A DNA stretch of 64,000 nt from Zhengitettix transpicula (lineage: Eukaryota; Arthropoda; Insecta; Orthoptera; Tetrigidae), in the NCBI GenBank assembly GCA_037074705.1, contig CM073590.1:184978746-185042745 (forward strand). Direction: 5' to 3'. Positions 12,762 through 23,249 of this stretch are shown here, piece by piece. The notes under the pieces were generated by a model. That model searched no databases, was not told where the DNA came from, and worked only from the letters and a program-made list of their open reading frames with translations. The translations under genes and the position numbers were made by a program. Position 1 is the stretch's first letter. Each line of letters begins with the position of its first letter.

Positions 12762-13629
12762 CAGTGGAAAATCTTACTATTAGGGGAAAAATTCAATGTA
12801 ACTAAATTTTAATTTTTTTATAATCTACATTCACTTTATGCATACATAATAACAATTATAATTATATGTATATCTATGTCACTGACACACAATTAATCTT
12901 TGATTGTGGATGCATGGCATTGCAGCCGTCCGCGTACTTTTCATATGATGTCCCGTAATTACTGATAGGTAGAATGAGATGTGATCGTCAGTTATCCGAT
13001 TGTGATATTTTGATTTGATAATTTTCATATCATAAAACGCAGATCGCATAGATAAGTTGACCGAAAAAATCTGGTTATTTGAAGCACAATTTGTTTTTGT
13101 TTCAAACATGGATATTTGTCTTCAGATATGCTTTGATATATGTGTATGTGAATTGATCTGAAATATGTCATTTTCGACAGAAGACAGGACTAAATGGAAG
13201 GCGTTTGATATTTCAGTAGTAGAGTTTTCAAGATAACGGATAACTCATAAAAGTTTCCATAATCGTTAATTTATTAAAATCGAAAGAAAAGTATTTCAAA
13301 TTCACTCAGAATATTTCTTACTTCAGTCAAATAAATGCCGTACTTTAACTAAGCCCTTGCCCTTGTATTCGAGTACGGAAATTTTTTCAGATCGTTTATA
13401 ATTAGTAGCTGCAATTTACTTTTGAAAGAGTTTAAGGCGCTAATCATGTCTGTAATGTGTTTATCTTTCCCTTGTAGCTCCACGTTATTGCTATTTAAAT
13501 GACGTGTTACATCTGTTAAGAAAACTGAATCACAAAGGTATTTTTTGTTTTTAAGTATCTCGGTGTCATTTTTTAATTTCTTCGGAGAATATTGACATAT
13601 TTCCGTGACCGACCGTTTGAGCACCACTG
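12762..13629 (-). mobile_element. Internally deleted hAT element
   Basis: The right end, read on the minus strand, starts CAGTGGTGCTCAAACGGTCG, a typical hAT terminus. A candidate left end starts CAGTGG at 12762. The flanking octamers (12754-12761 ATACTTGC and 13630-13637 ATGTATGC) agree at five of eight positions, so a decayed 8-bp target duplication is possible but not proven. Between them lie two pieces of a hAT transposase joined directly to the terminus, as in a deletion derivative. The left boundary is uncertain. Confidence 0.65.
12880..13580 (-). pseudogene. hAT transposase remnants (ZBED/GTF2IRD2-like type)
   Basis: On the minus strand, 13349-13560 encodes a block with KKYLCDSVFLTDVTRHLN and VELQGKDKHITDM, very like the central region of transposase-derived GTF2IRD2/SCAND3-type hAT proteins. 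About 12880-13020 encodes IKSKYHNRITDDHISFYLSV and ends near PCIHNQRLIVCQ, in the position of the C-terminal dimerisation region. The N-terminal BED finger and much of the catalytic core are missing, and the two blocks do not share one frame. It cannot make a working transposase. Confidence 0.8.
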
Positions 13630-14042
13630 ATGTATGCACTCGTGCTCACCTTGCCTCGGCTCGCCTCGCCGAGTGAGTACAGCGATGTTGTGTTGAGTAC
13701 AGTTGTATGACTGCGTGTTTCGTACATTTCACGCACAAAAATCGGGTCATAAGTAAGAAGTATAGTACTGTGTCTCATTTGAATGGTATCACATGTCGTA
13801 ACTACCTTTATCCAAAACCTTCATTGACTAGAGACATCGTAGCTGCCTCTCTGAAACACATCCCTTCAAGCTCTGTAATATCGGCTTTGAGAGGTTTCTC
13901 TTTGTCTTAAATACGCTTCACACAAATGCTCGCCAAATGTGGTCTCACCCACCGTGATTTGTCACAAGAACAATGGGGTATCACGGAATAGTCGCGATTT
14001 AACCTTGAGAGTGATTCTCACCGTTCGTTCGTGTGTTAAGGT

Positions 14043-15576
14043 GCGTTTACACGTGAGAGCAACTCGCAGTCGGAGCTCTCGAGAGTTATTCTAAAAGCCC
14101 TTTACAAGGGTCCTCTCCCGCTGAGAGGATTTCTCGCAGGTGAACCTTCCCAGAGAGCTCTGGCGGGGGCTACCTTTGGGGATGCTCTCACATCTCTCTG
14201 GTTTTTTTTGAACTAAGGTTCCCACATGCCGAGGCACCTCGGTCTGTTTTGAGAGGTGTATGTTACGGGGTCGCAGACCTTGGGCATACGGCAAGAGTTG
14301 TCCGCTATTCCTATTGGAATAGTCGGCCAGCTGCCTCCTAAACAGGCCAAGGCATGGCGAGGGGTAAGCTGCGTCCCCACAGCAAACTCCTCTCCCGCTA
14401 TCGGAAGGGCGTGGGACAAGTACCCAATGCCCGACCTACCCGATGCAGGTTTTTCTAAGGTTTTCCCTGCATTCCTTTAGGCGAATGCCGGGTAGGATCC
14501 TTAAAATATAGCCCGGGGGCCCTAGTTAACCCTTGGCTACCTTCCTCTACCCTTCCGCATCCCCCCTTTCAAATCCCTTCCTATGCTATTAAAGGGGAGT
14601 TGCCCTAAGTGGATTACCCTCATGTAGCCTGTTGCCCTAAAAAAAAAAAATCCTCTCCCGCTATCGGAAGGGCGTGGGACAAGTACCCAATGCCCGACCT
14701 ACTGGATGCAGGTTTTTCTAGGGTTTTCCCTGCATTTCTTTAGGCGAATGCCAGGTAGGATCCTTAAAATATAGCCCAGGGGCCCTAGTTAACCCTTGGC
14801 TACCTTCCTCTACCCTTCCGCATCCCCCCTTTCACATCCCTTCCTATGCTATTAAAGGGGAGTTGCCAAAAGTGGATTACCCTCATGTAGCCTGTTGCCC
14901 TAAAAAAAAAGAGTGAAATTCGGCCGAGTTTACTCTCCGAGAGCAACTCGCAGTGCCAACTCTGTGAGTGATTTTAAGCCCGGGGAACCTTGGCTACATT
15001 CTTTCTCTCTGCGAGAGAATTCTCTTGCAGGTGAACCTTCCCAGAGAGCTCTGGCGGAGACTACCTATCGGGATGCCTTCACATCTCTCTGGTTTTTGAA
15101 CTAAGGTACCCACATACCGAGGAAAATAGGCCTGTTTTGAGAGGTGTATGTTCCGGGGTCGCAGACCTTGGGCATACGGTAACATTTGTCCACTATTCCT
15201 ATTGGAATAGTCGGCCAGCTGCCTCCTAAACCGGTCAAGGCACGGCGAAGGGAAAGCCCAAACCGCCATCATAAGGGCGTGGGACAAGTACCAAATGCCC
15301 GACCTACCTGATGCAGGTTTTTCTAGGGTTTTCCCTACATCACTTTTAGGTGAACTTCCGGGTAGGATCCTTAAACCATAGCCCGGGGGCCCTAGTTAAC
15401 CCTTGGCTACCTTGTTCTACCCTTCCGCATCCCCTCTTTTAAATCTCTTCCTATGCTATTAAAGGGGAGTTGCTACCATGTGCATTACCCTCATGTAGCC
15501 TGTTACTCTAAAAAAAAACATTCTTTCTCTACCTTTCCGCATCCCCCCTTTCAAATCCCTTCCTATGCTATTAAAG
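14043..15576 (+). repeat. Tandem cluster of a poly(A)-ended repeat, four copies
   Basis: Four head-to-tail copies of one GC-richer repeat are present: A, 14043-14650 (long); B, 14651-14910 (5'-truncated); C, 14911-15518 (long); D, 15519-15576 (fragment). Copies A, B and C each end in CATGTAGCCTGTT followed by a short tail and a run of 9-12 A. Copy B begins exactly after the A run of copy A, at a point that is internal in A (TCCTCTCCCGCTATCGGAAG, about 14390). Shared internal landmarks include CCTATTGGAATAG and GGCCCTAGTTAACCC. Short open frames occur but none is shared or family-like. The poly(A) ends and 5' truncation suggest copying by a LINE machinery (SINE or LINE 3' end); the head-to-tail spacing also fits tandem duplication. 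Confidence 0.8.
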
Positions 15577-18159
15577 CCAGTGTTTCTGTGAGCAGCGACT
15601 GCGAGGCGCGATGACATTGGACAGCAGATACAATGTTATCTGTGAACGATATTTAATAAATTTGTATATTATCTTTTTATGTGAAAATTATTTATTACCT
15701 TTGTTCTGAGAATATCTTTGTTTTATCGTTCAAAGAAAATGTGTTTTGTAAAGAAATTGGAACTTATAAAGGTGTTTGACCCAACAGAATGCTGCATGTC
15801 TACACAAATTCTTATTCACCTTAGTAATTACCCTCGCTCAAAGACATTATTTGAAATTGAATTATTTTATGATAATGTTGTAAATGTTTGTAAAAAAAAT
15901 GTAAACTTGTTTGTGAAATAAAGCTTGCAAACATCCTCGTTTTTATTGTTTTTCGCCATATTACGCTCAGCTAATTCAAATTTTCTTGAATGCCTGAGAG
16001 TACTCTACGTGAGCGCTGAGAAAACGCTTATACTGATGAGAATGAAGCAATAATGCAACTCTCGGAGAGCTCCCCCACACTTTTGGCGAGAACTCTCAGA
16101 GGCCTTTACACATGCGAGTTGTACTCTCGAGAGTATATTCTTGAATCGTTGCTGTATGGGTTTCCTAGGGGCACAGTAACGGGCGCAGTCTATATGGATG
16201 ATACCCTTGTTATATAATACATTCGAAGTCGCAAAAAACAATTTATAATTACATAACACGGCTTCGAAATTAACTCCCTTCATTCTTATAAATTAAACAA
16301 TAATTAAAAATATCCAACACAAAGTAATAACTCTGATTCACTTCTTTACAACATATTAAATAAGTTACAAATATTCGGTTACACATGCGAATGCACAAAA
16401 AGTTTGATCCTCTTTAAAAGAAAACCAGAATTCATTCCAGCCCATCCAAATACCTCAATTAAAAAATTAATTCTCTATAGTCATTTATTGTATTTTTATA
16501 ATTATTTTGGTATTTATTAATAAATACGAAAATTGTTTATAAATATTTGTTCAATAATATAAAACCAAAATCGCTGTAAAATCAAGTGAGAATTCACATT
16601 AACAAGGTAATTTTCATTTTGGTGAATCGTGGGAGGAGAGTAGGCTATAATATATTGTAATACCTAGTTAAGAAGACAAATTAAGAAGGCCATTATTTTG
16701 TTTAAATTTTATAATATTTGTTTCACGGGACAGACTAGAGGTGGATGCCGGCCATTATTAAAATCTGTTTACTGACTCAGACTGGAGATCTTGGGTGACT
16801 CGTATAAAAAATTATGATTGACAGCGAATAAATGCTCATCAAAAGGGAGAACCATAATTGGAGGTCTTTGGTGGCTTTTGGATATAGTGTCTGACTGACG
16901 GCGGAACAAGACTCCAAAGGAACGACGGCCAGCAGTTTTGTTGACATCCAATTACAAGACCAGGGATTGTTTATCTAACAATATTTTGAGTAGCTCTCTT
17001 AGCGTGAGAAAGCTGGTTGTGATCCGAATGTGGGAAATTAAAACCGTGAGAAAAAAGAAATATTCTGGACAGGGGGAAGCTGATAGGAAGGCGGATAAGC
17101 AGTTGAATGCCAGAGAGCAAGGGAGAAGGACATGGATGGAGGTAAGTTGGAAGGAAGTCAAGGCTAGAGGAAGGCGGAGAGTTAGTCGGAAGGCAGAACT
17201 CAGAGAAGCCAGAGGACGAGCGACGTAGGCCTAAGTTGGGCAAGAAATGCTGAAGTTTAATTATCTGTTGGTTTGTGGAAGTATTTAATTGATGATCGTC
17301 TGAGAGAGGGAAAGCTTGGAAAGAAACATTATTGGGCATTCTGGAATATTTCGAATAAACTGAACATTTGGCGCTGGCGATAATACTGGCCAAATTGAAT
17401 GGTGGCCGCGGGCGAAACATTTTAGTCCGTACGAGGAGTCTGGAGTCTTGAGTCTGGATACTGCAAGGATAAAGTGTATGTGTTTGTGAAGCGTGTGTGA
17501 GAAAGTCTGTGTAATTTTATGCACAGAAGGGCTGTTTTAGAGTGAAGTGTGTTCCCGAACTCCAAATATAAAATTGTAACTAACGATTAAATGATAAATT
17601 CTGTGAATGTTAAATAAAGGTAATAGTCATATTTCATTTATTTTAACTTCATATTCTGTATATTTGATTAAATTGTAAATTTTATTGTATTTTGTTTTTC
17701 TTATCAACCCAGTGAAGACCCTGAGATATAGAGTTTGATTTGTTAAAAATGTAAATTGATTGTTTGTGTAACTTGATCTTGATGTGGCAAAATAAAAGTA
17801 GGAATTCTTGAATTGTATGCTGAATGAATAAATTGTTTGTTTAAAAATTTAATGACCTGTTTAAAAAAATCATCTATATTTTGTGTTCCAATGTGGGCAA
17901 ATTAATTAGTTTTCAAGTTGTTATTAAAATTTGGGCAACAACAAGAAGCAAGTTTATAATTTGTTGTTTATTTATATTTGTTTGGTGCGACAAAGTTTCA
18001 AATTTCATTTAATTAAATCTTTAATTTGTGCTTATTACAATATATACATGTGTGTGTTTATCGAAGAGGCGGTATCGACTGAGTGAGTGGTTCCGATACG
18101 ATCACTAAAAAGAACTGGTTTTTTCATCTCTATTGGGGAATCATCGAACATCAGGTATA
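15577..18159. other. Region without a recognised gene
   Basis: At 15990-16150 short GAGAGTACTCTC-rich inverted motifs resemble the start of repeat copy A (TTTACAC ... GCTCTCGAGAG), probably ends of a non-autonomous DNA element. At 16740-17470 the DNA is purine-rich and less AT-biased; TTTGGCGCTGGCGATAAT near 17368 recalls a retrotransposon primer-binding site, but I found no matching LTR pair. The rest to 18060 is AT-rich. No protein domain was seen. Confidence 0.4.
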
Positions 18160-19990
18160 TCAAGGTATATCAGGTATATCAAGACAGCCCGTATTGCTGC
18201 AGTGGAGTTCATCACGGAGATGACCGTCCGCTGCGCCAACGAGACCTCCGCGCCCCGGCGACCCGTCGGGCAGAGGACGACCGACCTCCCCGCGAGCATC
18301 ATGGACCTGATCCGGGAGAAGAACCGAGCCAGAAAGTGCTGGCAGAACACGCGGGATAAGTCGGCCAAAGCTTTGATGAATAGGCTGGTCCGAGACATCA
18401 GAGCTGCGCTCTGGGAAGCACGGCTGATGAACCTTACGCTAGTCTGACGGCACTCTCTGGAAGGCCACGAGAACCTACGTAAAGAAGAGGAATCGGATCC
18501 CCTACCTCACAGGAGTAAACGGCACGGCGTATAGTCACTCCGAAAAGGCAGAAGCGCTCGCAGACGCCTTTGAAGGGAACTTTCGCCCTGTCGAAAACCC
18601 AATAGATTTAGCACAGGTCGAGTATGTAAACAAGTACTTAAGAAACTATTTTTCCAGGAAACAGGAAGAAGATGATGAAATCCCCGAGATCTCAACCGAG
18701 GATCTACGCAGCATCCTCCGCAAGATGCCGGCCGACAAAGCGTCGGGATACGACGGGCTCCCCAACGTCCTGCTGAGGAACTTCCCGCCGGAGGCCATCG
18801 AGTACGTCCGGAGGATATTCAACGCCCTGCTACGCCAGTGGAGATTCCCCCGCGCCTGGTGGCACGCCGTCATCTGCGCCGTTCCGAAGCCGGGAAAGAA
18901 CCGAAGTGAGCCGAGTAACTATCGGCCGATCTCCCTGCTGCCGACGCTCTCGAAAGTCTTCGAGAAGCTGTTTCTGGTAAGACTCCAGGTCGAGCTCGAT
19001 GATCTAAAACTAATCCCTTCCTTTCAGTTTGGTTTCAGGAAAGGCCATGGCACGACGCAGCAGATCATGATGGTCGTCGAGAGAGCCTCTCTTGCCTTGA
19101 ACAGGGGCCAGCACTGTGGTGTGGTGCTCCTTGATGTTGCAAAAGCCTTCGACTCCGTCTGGAAGTCGGGGCTTATGTTCAAGCTGGCGCGGACCGCCGT
19201 TCCAAGTTGCTACGTGCGCATCATAGGTCACTACCTGCAGATGCGAACCTTCTCAGTAAGGGTGGGCGAGGTTCTTTCATCAAGAAGGAGCATCCTGGCA
19301 GGCGTTCCGCAGGGCAGCGTCCTCGGACCTGTCCTGTACAACGTCTTCACCGCGGACATCCCGAAGCCAGGAACCGAAGCAGACATCGCGCAGTACGCGG
19401 ACGACACTGCAATCATCACGGCGTCGTGGGACGAGCACGTCGTGGGAAAGCGACTCAACGTAGGCCTAGAGAAGATTCAACGGTGGGCCACCAACTGGAG
19501 GGTGAAGATCAACGCGTCGAAGAGCCAGGCGCTGCTAATCACCCGACGTCGACCGGACAAGCCTGTTCTGCGGCTCTTTGGAGAAGTTATCCCGTGGACC
19601 ACGAAAGCTAAGTATCTGGGGGTAACCTTAGATACAAGGCTGACGTGGAAGCACCACGTTAATGATATTAAAAAGAAGGTAACAGCTAGGTTAAACGCCT
19701 TATATCCGATTTTTAATTCTAGTTCGAAGCTGTCACCGAGAGTGGGGCTCTCCATCTACATATCGCTCATCCGACCGATCATGGAGTACGCCTCACCAGC
19801 ATGGGCCTGCGCTGCGGAGTCCCACATGGAGACGATCTTCGCCCTGGAGAGGAAGTTCCTCCGGCGAGCGCTGCACCTCCCGCCACGGACCTCCAACGCC
19901 GTAGTCTGGTACCTGGCAGGGATGAGCAACCTATGGGAACGGATCCTTGAAAATTCCGTAAGGTTTTTACTAGAGGGCCCATGCGTCTAG
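18160..19990 (+). pseudogene. Non-LTR retrotransposon reverse transcriptase, frameshifted
   Basis: A first frame to about 18445 encodes the linker before the polymerase (IREKNRARKCWQ). One base appears lost near 18440-18445, and the next frame runs open for 516 codons (18443-19990), from SDGTLWKATRTYVKKRN to a TAG stop. Visible RT blocks in order: NYRPISLLPTLSKVFEKL, FGFRKGHGTTQQ, LLDVAKAFDSVW (motif A), GVPQGSVLGPVLYN (motif B), QYADDTAI (catalytic YADD, motif C) and KYLGVTLD. The RT core has no stops. The missing endonuclease and the frameshift make this copy inactive. The block spelling suggests the Jockey clade; a phylogeny would settle it. Confidence 0.93.
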
Positions 19991-20389
19991 CAATGAGCTG
20001 GTCTCATCGCTAGGCTGCTACGACCCCGAAAGAAAGGTAAACAGGAACCGACCCTTGTCGATCTTCCTGTAAGTATCGCCCTGTTGTTTTGAAATATTAA
20101 TTTATTAGGTAACCTACGAGCCCCTTTACAGCTTGTACGTTAATGTGATATATTAATCATTTTTGGATTCTTTTTAATCCTATTTATATTTATATATACA
20201 TATATGCTAATAATAATTTAAATACTAATTTACTTTTATATTTATTTACTCTCTTATTTATTTCATCTCCCCTTTCCCCTCCAAAAAAAATTAGAAAGAA
20301 CGGAGAGCGTCGGCCGAGAAACGTAGCGGAAGGCGAAGAACTACAACAGCAGCAGCGGTATATGTATGAATGAATGAGAGTGTGAATCG
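18160..20389 (+). mobile_element. 5'-truncated Jockey-like LINE
   Basis: The body is GC-rich, unlike its surroundings. Coding sequence begins abruptly downstream of where an endonuclease domain should be, after a short repeat of GGTATATCA, so the 5' half is missing. The reverse transcriptase is entire, followed by a 3' UTR from 19991. The 3' limit is unclear because a palindromic repeat begins at 20390. Confidence 0.85.
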
Positions 20390-20994
20390 AACAGTTAGGG
20401 TAGCCGTAAAGGCATTATCAATTGTTATGTATGAATGTTTTACCCAAATAATGACATTTTAGTAATGACAGAATATTAGTATGTTGTAGGTATAATATAT
20501 CTCGTCATCGCGGAGCAGATTCCACGAGGAAGGAACTCCGACAACTAGAAGAGGAGGCTGGACCTCCAGTTAATGTCACCGCTGCTGTGCTGCCCGTATT
20601 GACATTCTGTACAACACTAGCGAATGGACACCACACACTGTCAGTGCCTCCTGCTATCCATGACTGGTTTTCCTGTATAACTTGTATTACAGCTCTGTGT
20701 CACTCATTCCAATATTTTTCAACCGGGTGGCGTAGTAGAAACACGGCGTTTCGTCGTAACTCACCGTCGACATCTTCCTAGTGGAATGACTAGTCCGGGC
20801 AGCAGCGGTGACATCTAACTGGAGGTCCAGCCTCCTCTTCTAGTGGCCGGATTTCTTTCCTCGTGGAATCTGCTCCGCGATGACGAGAATTATGCCTATA
20901 ACATACTAATATTCTGTCATTAATAAAATGTCATCATTTGGATAATACATTCATACATAACAATTGTTAATGCCTTTGCGGTTACCTAATTGTT
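20390..20994. repeat. 605-bp palindromic element with ~200-bp arms
   Basis: The left arm (20390-20596) and right arm (20796-20994) are inverted repeats of about 88 percent identity by eye, separated by a 199-bp loop (20597-20795). The best-conserved part reads GCGGAGCAGATTCCACGAGG in both arms, and the inner ends share CACCGCTGCTG. No coding sequence is recognised. It sits between the LINE 3' UTR and a Penelope-like element. It could be a foldback transposon or two copies of a smaller repeat inserted head to head. Confidence 0.88.
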
Positions 20995-21034
20995 ACCTAG
21001 TACCGCTACTAGTCCGGGCGAATTTACTACCTCT

Positions 21035-22010
21035 TTAAACAGGTTGGTCTGGTGCGACCGCCCTAGCGCTGGCTACTGATTGGCCACTGACGATAGTGCA
21101 TCCTTCACAAATCAGACTTTTCTGGGCCGAGTTTTGGTCTGCGGCGGTCGTAGGTGGTCGCAACAGAGGGTCGCCTGCGTAGCTAAGATGATAGCCGGTG
21201 TCTCTCTCTGTTAATTCCGGGGAAGGGGGGGGGGAGAGGGTTGTCACGTATTTGTAGAGTCCCAGTACCTTCGAATTTTGTTAAGCACATTCGTATTACA
21301 TAAGCTTATTTTGTGCCCCGTGTTGATGGCGTGATCAGCAGCCGCTGATTTTGAACGTTGGCCGAGACGTAGGTTCCTTTCGTGCTCTGTTATTCTCTCT
21401 TCCACCGTACTAGTTATTTGGCCGATGTATGGGGCCGCATTATCAGGGAATGTAGTAGACTCCCGAGGTTCTAAGACAAGTTGTACTTTATCGGCCGTAA
21501 GGAGTCGCGAATGTTATTTAACGGTCGAAACACTGATTTTATTCCTTGTTTTGATAGAAGTCGTCCAATTCGTGAGGAAGCGCGGCCCAGGTAGGGATGA
21601 AATGCGACTTTTTCCGAGGAGTTTTCCATAGTGGCGTCTTGATTTTTCTTCTTCGCTTTGAAGGCGTCGTTAATTTGGCGTCTAGAATGTCCTTAAGTGC
21701 GCAATCTCTCCGGTGAGATTTTCCTTGTCGGAAATTGACCTGGCTCTGTGGATAAGTGATGACATCACCAAATTCTTCTGTGCCGGGTGGTGGAAGCTTT
21801 CGGCGTGCACTTCCTCACGTACAGATTTGCTATCACCGGGGAGAGTCGATTTGCTCGTAGTATTACCCTTGAAAGAGGAAATGTGTGGTGGAGGGTATGT
21901 GTTTGTACATGTCCTCTACACTTGGAGCCAAGTATTACTTCAGTAGCAACAATGTGTACTGAATCGGTACCCTTGTGAACAAAGATACCTAACAGGTAGA
22001 AGTTTTGCAA
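21035..22010 (-). pseudogene. Penelope-like element: RT remnants plus GIY-YIG endonuclease (PLE-2)
   Basis: Minus-strand blocks appear in Penelope order across frameshifts. About 21815-21870 reads YYEQID, then SPVIANLY, with the GVAMG between them deleted (motif B). About 21700-21820 reads HAESFHHPAQKNLVMSSLIH and ARSISDKENL, the block after the polymerase. About 21490-21600 reads YLGRASSRIGRLLSKQGIKS and VFRPLNNIRDSLRPIK. About 21247-21440 reads APYIGQ, EERITEHERNLRLGQ and SAAADHAINTGHKI, a GIY-YIG nuclease with conserved YIG, Arg and His positions. The RT motif A and YVDD regions are deleted. PLEs of this type use the nuclease to cut the target for reverse transcription. The copy is inactive and is a different lineage from PLE-1. 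Confidence 0.88.
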
Positions 22011-23154
22011 CATGTTCGGAAAGTCCTCCCCCTTGGTCGTGTCTGTGCTGAAGCAGAGCCTTCAAAACCTACATTTTTAGCATTAGGTTACATAAGGGTT
22101 ATCGTCCGTGATGGCTCTCCCCTTTAACAGCATATTAAAAGGTAGTAGTCTATGCCCTAGGCGCGGATCAAACACGTGCGTGATTTTGTTATTTATATAA
22201 TTTAAGATATTTAGTTCGTTTTAATTATGAAGTAAGATTGAAATTATATAACGGGAATCGCATGCGAGACTACTGCATATTACTTAGATGCTCTTCCAGA
22301 AATATTGATTTTACTTAAATAAATTAATTCAATTATCATTTTCATGTACTTCTTACCAAACACATTTATGCAATGTAATAAATAGCAAAATCCAATGATT
22401 TATTGTTTTAAATGGTTTCAAAGTCCCGCAATGCACTTTACAACAGGCCGGAATGTTATTTTTTGTCGTATTCGAAATTGAGAAGTTATATTGCTTCAAG
22501 CACTGCCTTTATTAAATTAGATATACATAAATACAATTTATCAAGTTGCTTAAATATAAAACAACCATCTATTTACGATTTCGAAATAAGAAAGGTATGA
22601 AATAGACAATACTGAAGGCAACATGACTACTCCACTGATATCAAATTTATAAACAACTCGTCATTTTTAGTGTTATCTGTTGCGTTTATCATATTTTCTA
22701 TTTTAACTTAAAGGTGCTAATATAGAGAATTACTAATTTAGTTGATTAATTTAGTGTAATATGTTTTTGATTGAATATTCCATCTCATCAGTTTTTAATG
22801 AGGCATATCTGGAATACATTATGTTTGTATTATCATACATATAATATGTTAGTTTGATTTATGTTAGGATTTTTTTGATAACTACAATAAAATATATTTT
22901 GGATATCGATTAATCCATTCATCCAAATGACTAATAATATGTGAATAAGCACATATACTTCTATCGTAAATATTTCTGTTAGTATTATAAGCTTTTAAGT
23001 GGCTCAATTTACAAAAATCATGATATTTTATTGATTGTTTATATATTTCCCGCTTGTTTTCTAATGCTATGAAAGTGGTAAGACTGTAACAGATGGACTC
23101 AGAATTTTTCATACCTACTTTATTTCAATAACATACATCTTATTCAAATGGACA
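22011..23154. other. Upstream region of msl-3, no gene seen
   Basis: GC content drops after the transposon block. No domain-bearing frame was seen. The last few hundred bases should include the msl-3 promoter and 5' UTR, but no core promoter motif could be fixed. Confidence 0.4.
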
Positions 23155-23249
23155 ATGGTGTCTACTCGCGGATTAAAAGTGAAATTTTCGGAAGGGGAGA
23201 AAGTTCTGTGTTACGAACCGGACCCTACGAAAGCAAAAGTTTTATATGA
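23148..23249 (+). promoter_or_regulatory. Overlapping upstream ORF at the msl-3 start
   Basis: An ATG at 23148, seven bases before the msl-3 start and in another frame, opens 33 codons and ends at TGA 23247-23249 inside exon 1. Its context has C at -3, while the msl-3 ATG has A at -3, so leaky scanning would favour the main start. Whether the upstream ATG is in the mRNA is not known. Confidence 0.4.

Larger units (their letters stand above)
12374..13685. repeat. GC-rich imperfect inverted repeat around the hAT remnant
   Basis: The sequence near 12374-12406 (CGCTGTACACTCTCGTCGAGG) is partly complementary to 13649-13685, which reads CGCTGTACTCACTCGGCGAG on the minus strand. The match is patchy. 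It may be the ends of an older element into which the hAT inserted, or chance similarity of GC-rich motifs. Confidence 0.35.

Noticed and set aside
14091..15287. Open frames of 63-97 codons in the repeat cluster
   Set aside because: They follow from the locally higher GC content, are not conserved in frame between copies and resemble no known protein.
14043..15576. CRISPR-like array
   Set aside because: The repeat units are 260-600 bp, A-tailed and in a eukaryotic genome; there are no short regular repeats with unique spacers.
17340..17420. A retrotransposon primer-binding site (TTTGGCGCTGGCGATAAT)
   Set aside because: I found no paired LTRs and no gag or pol sequence next to it.
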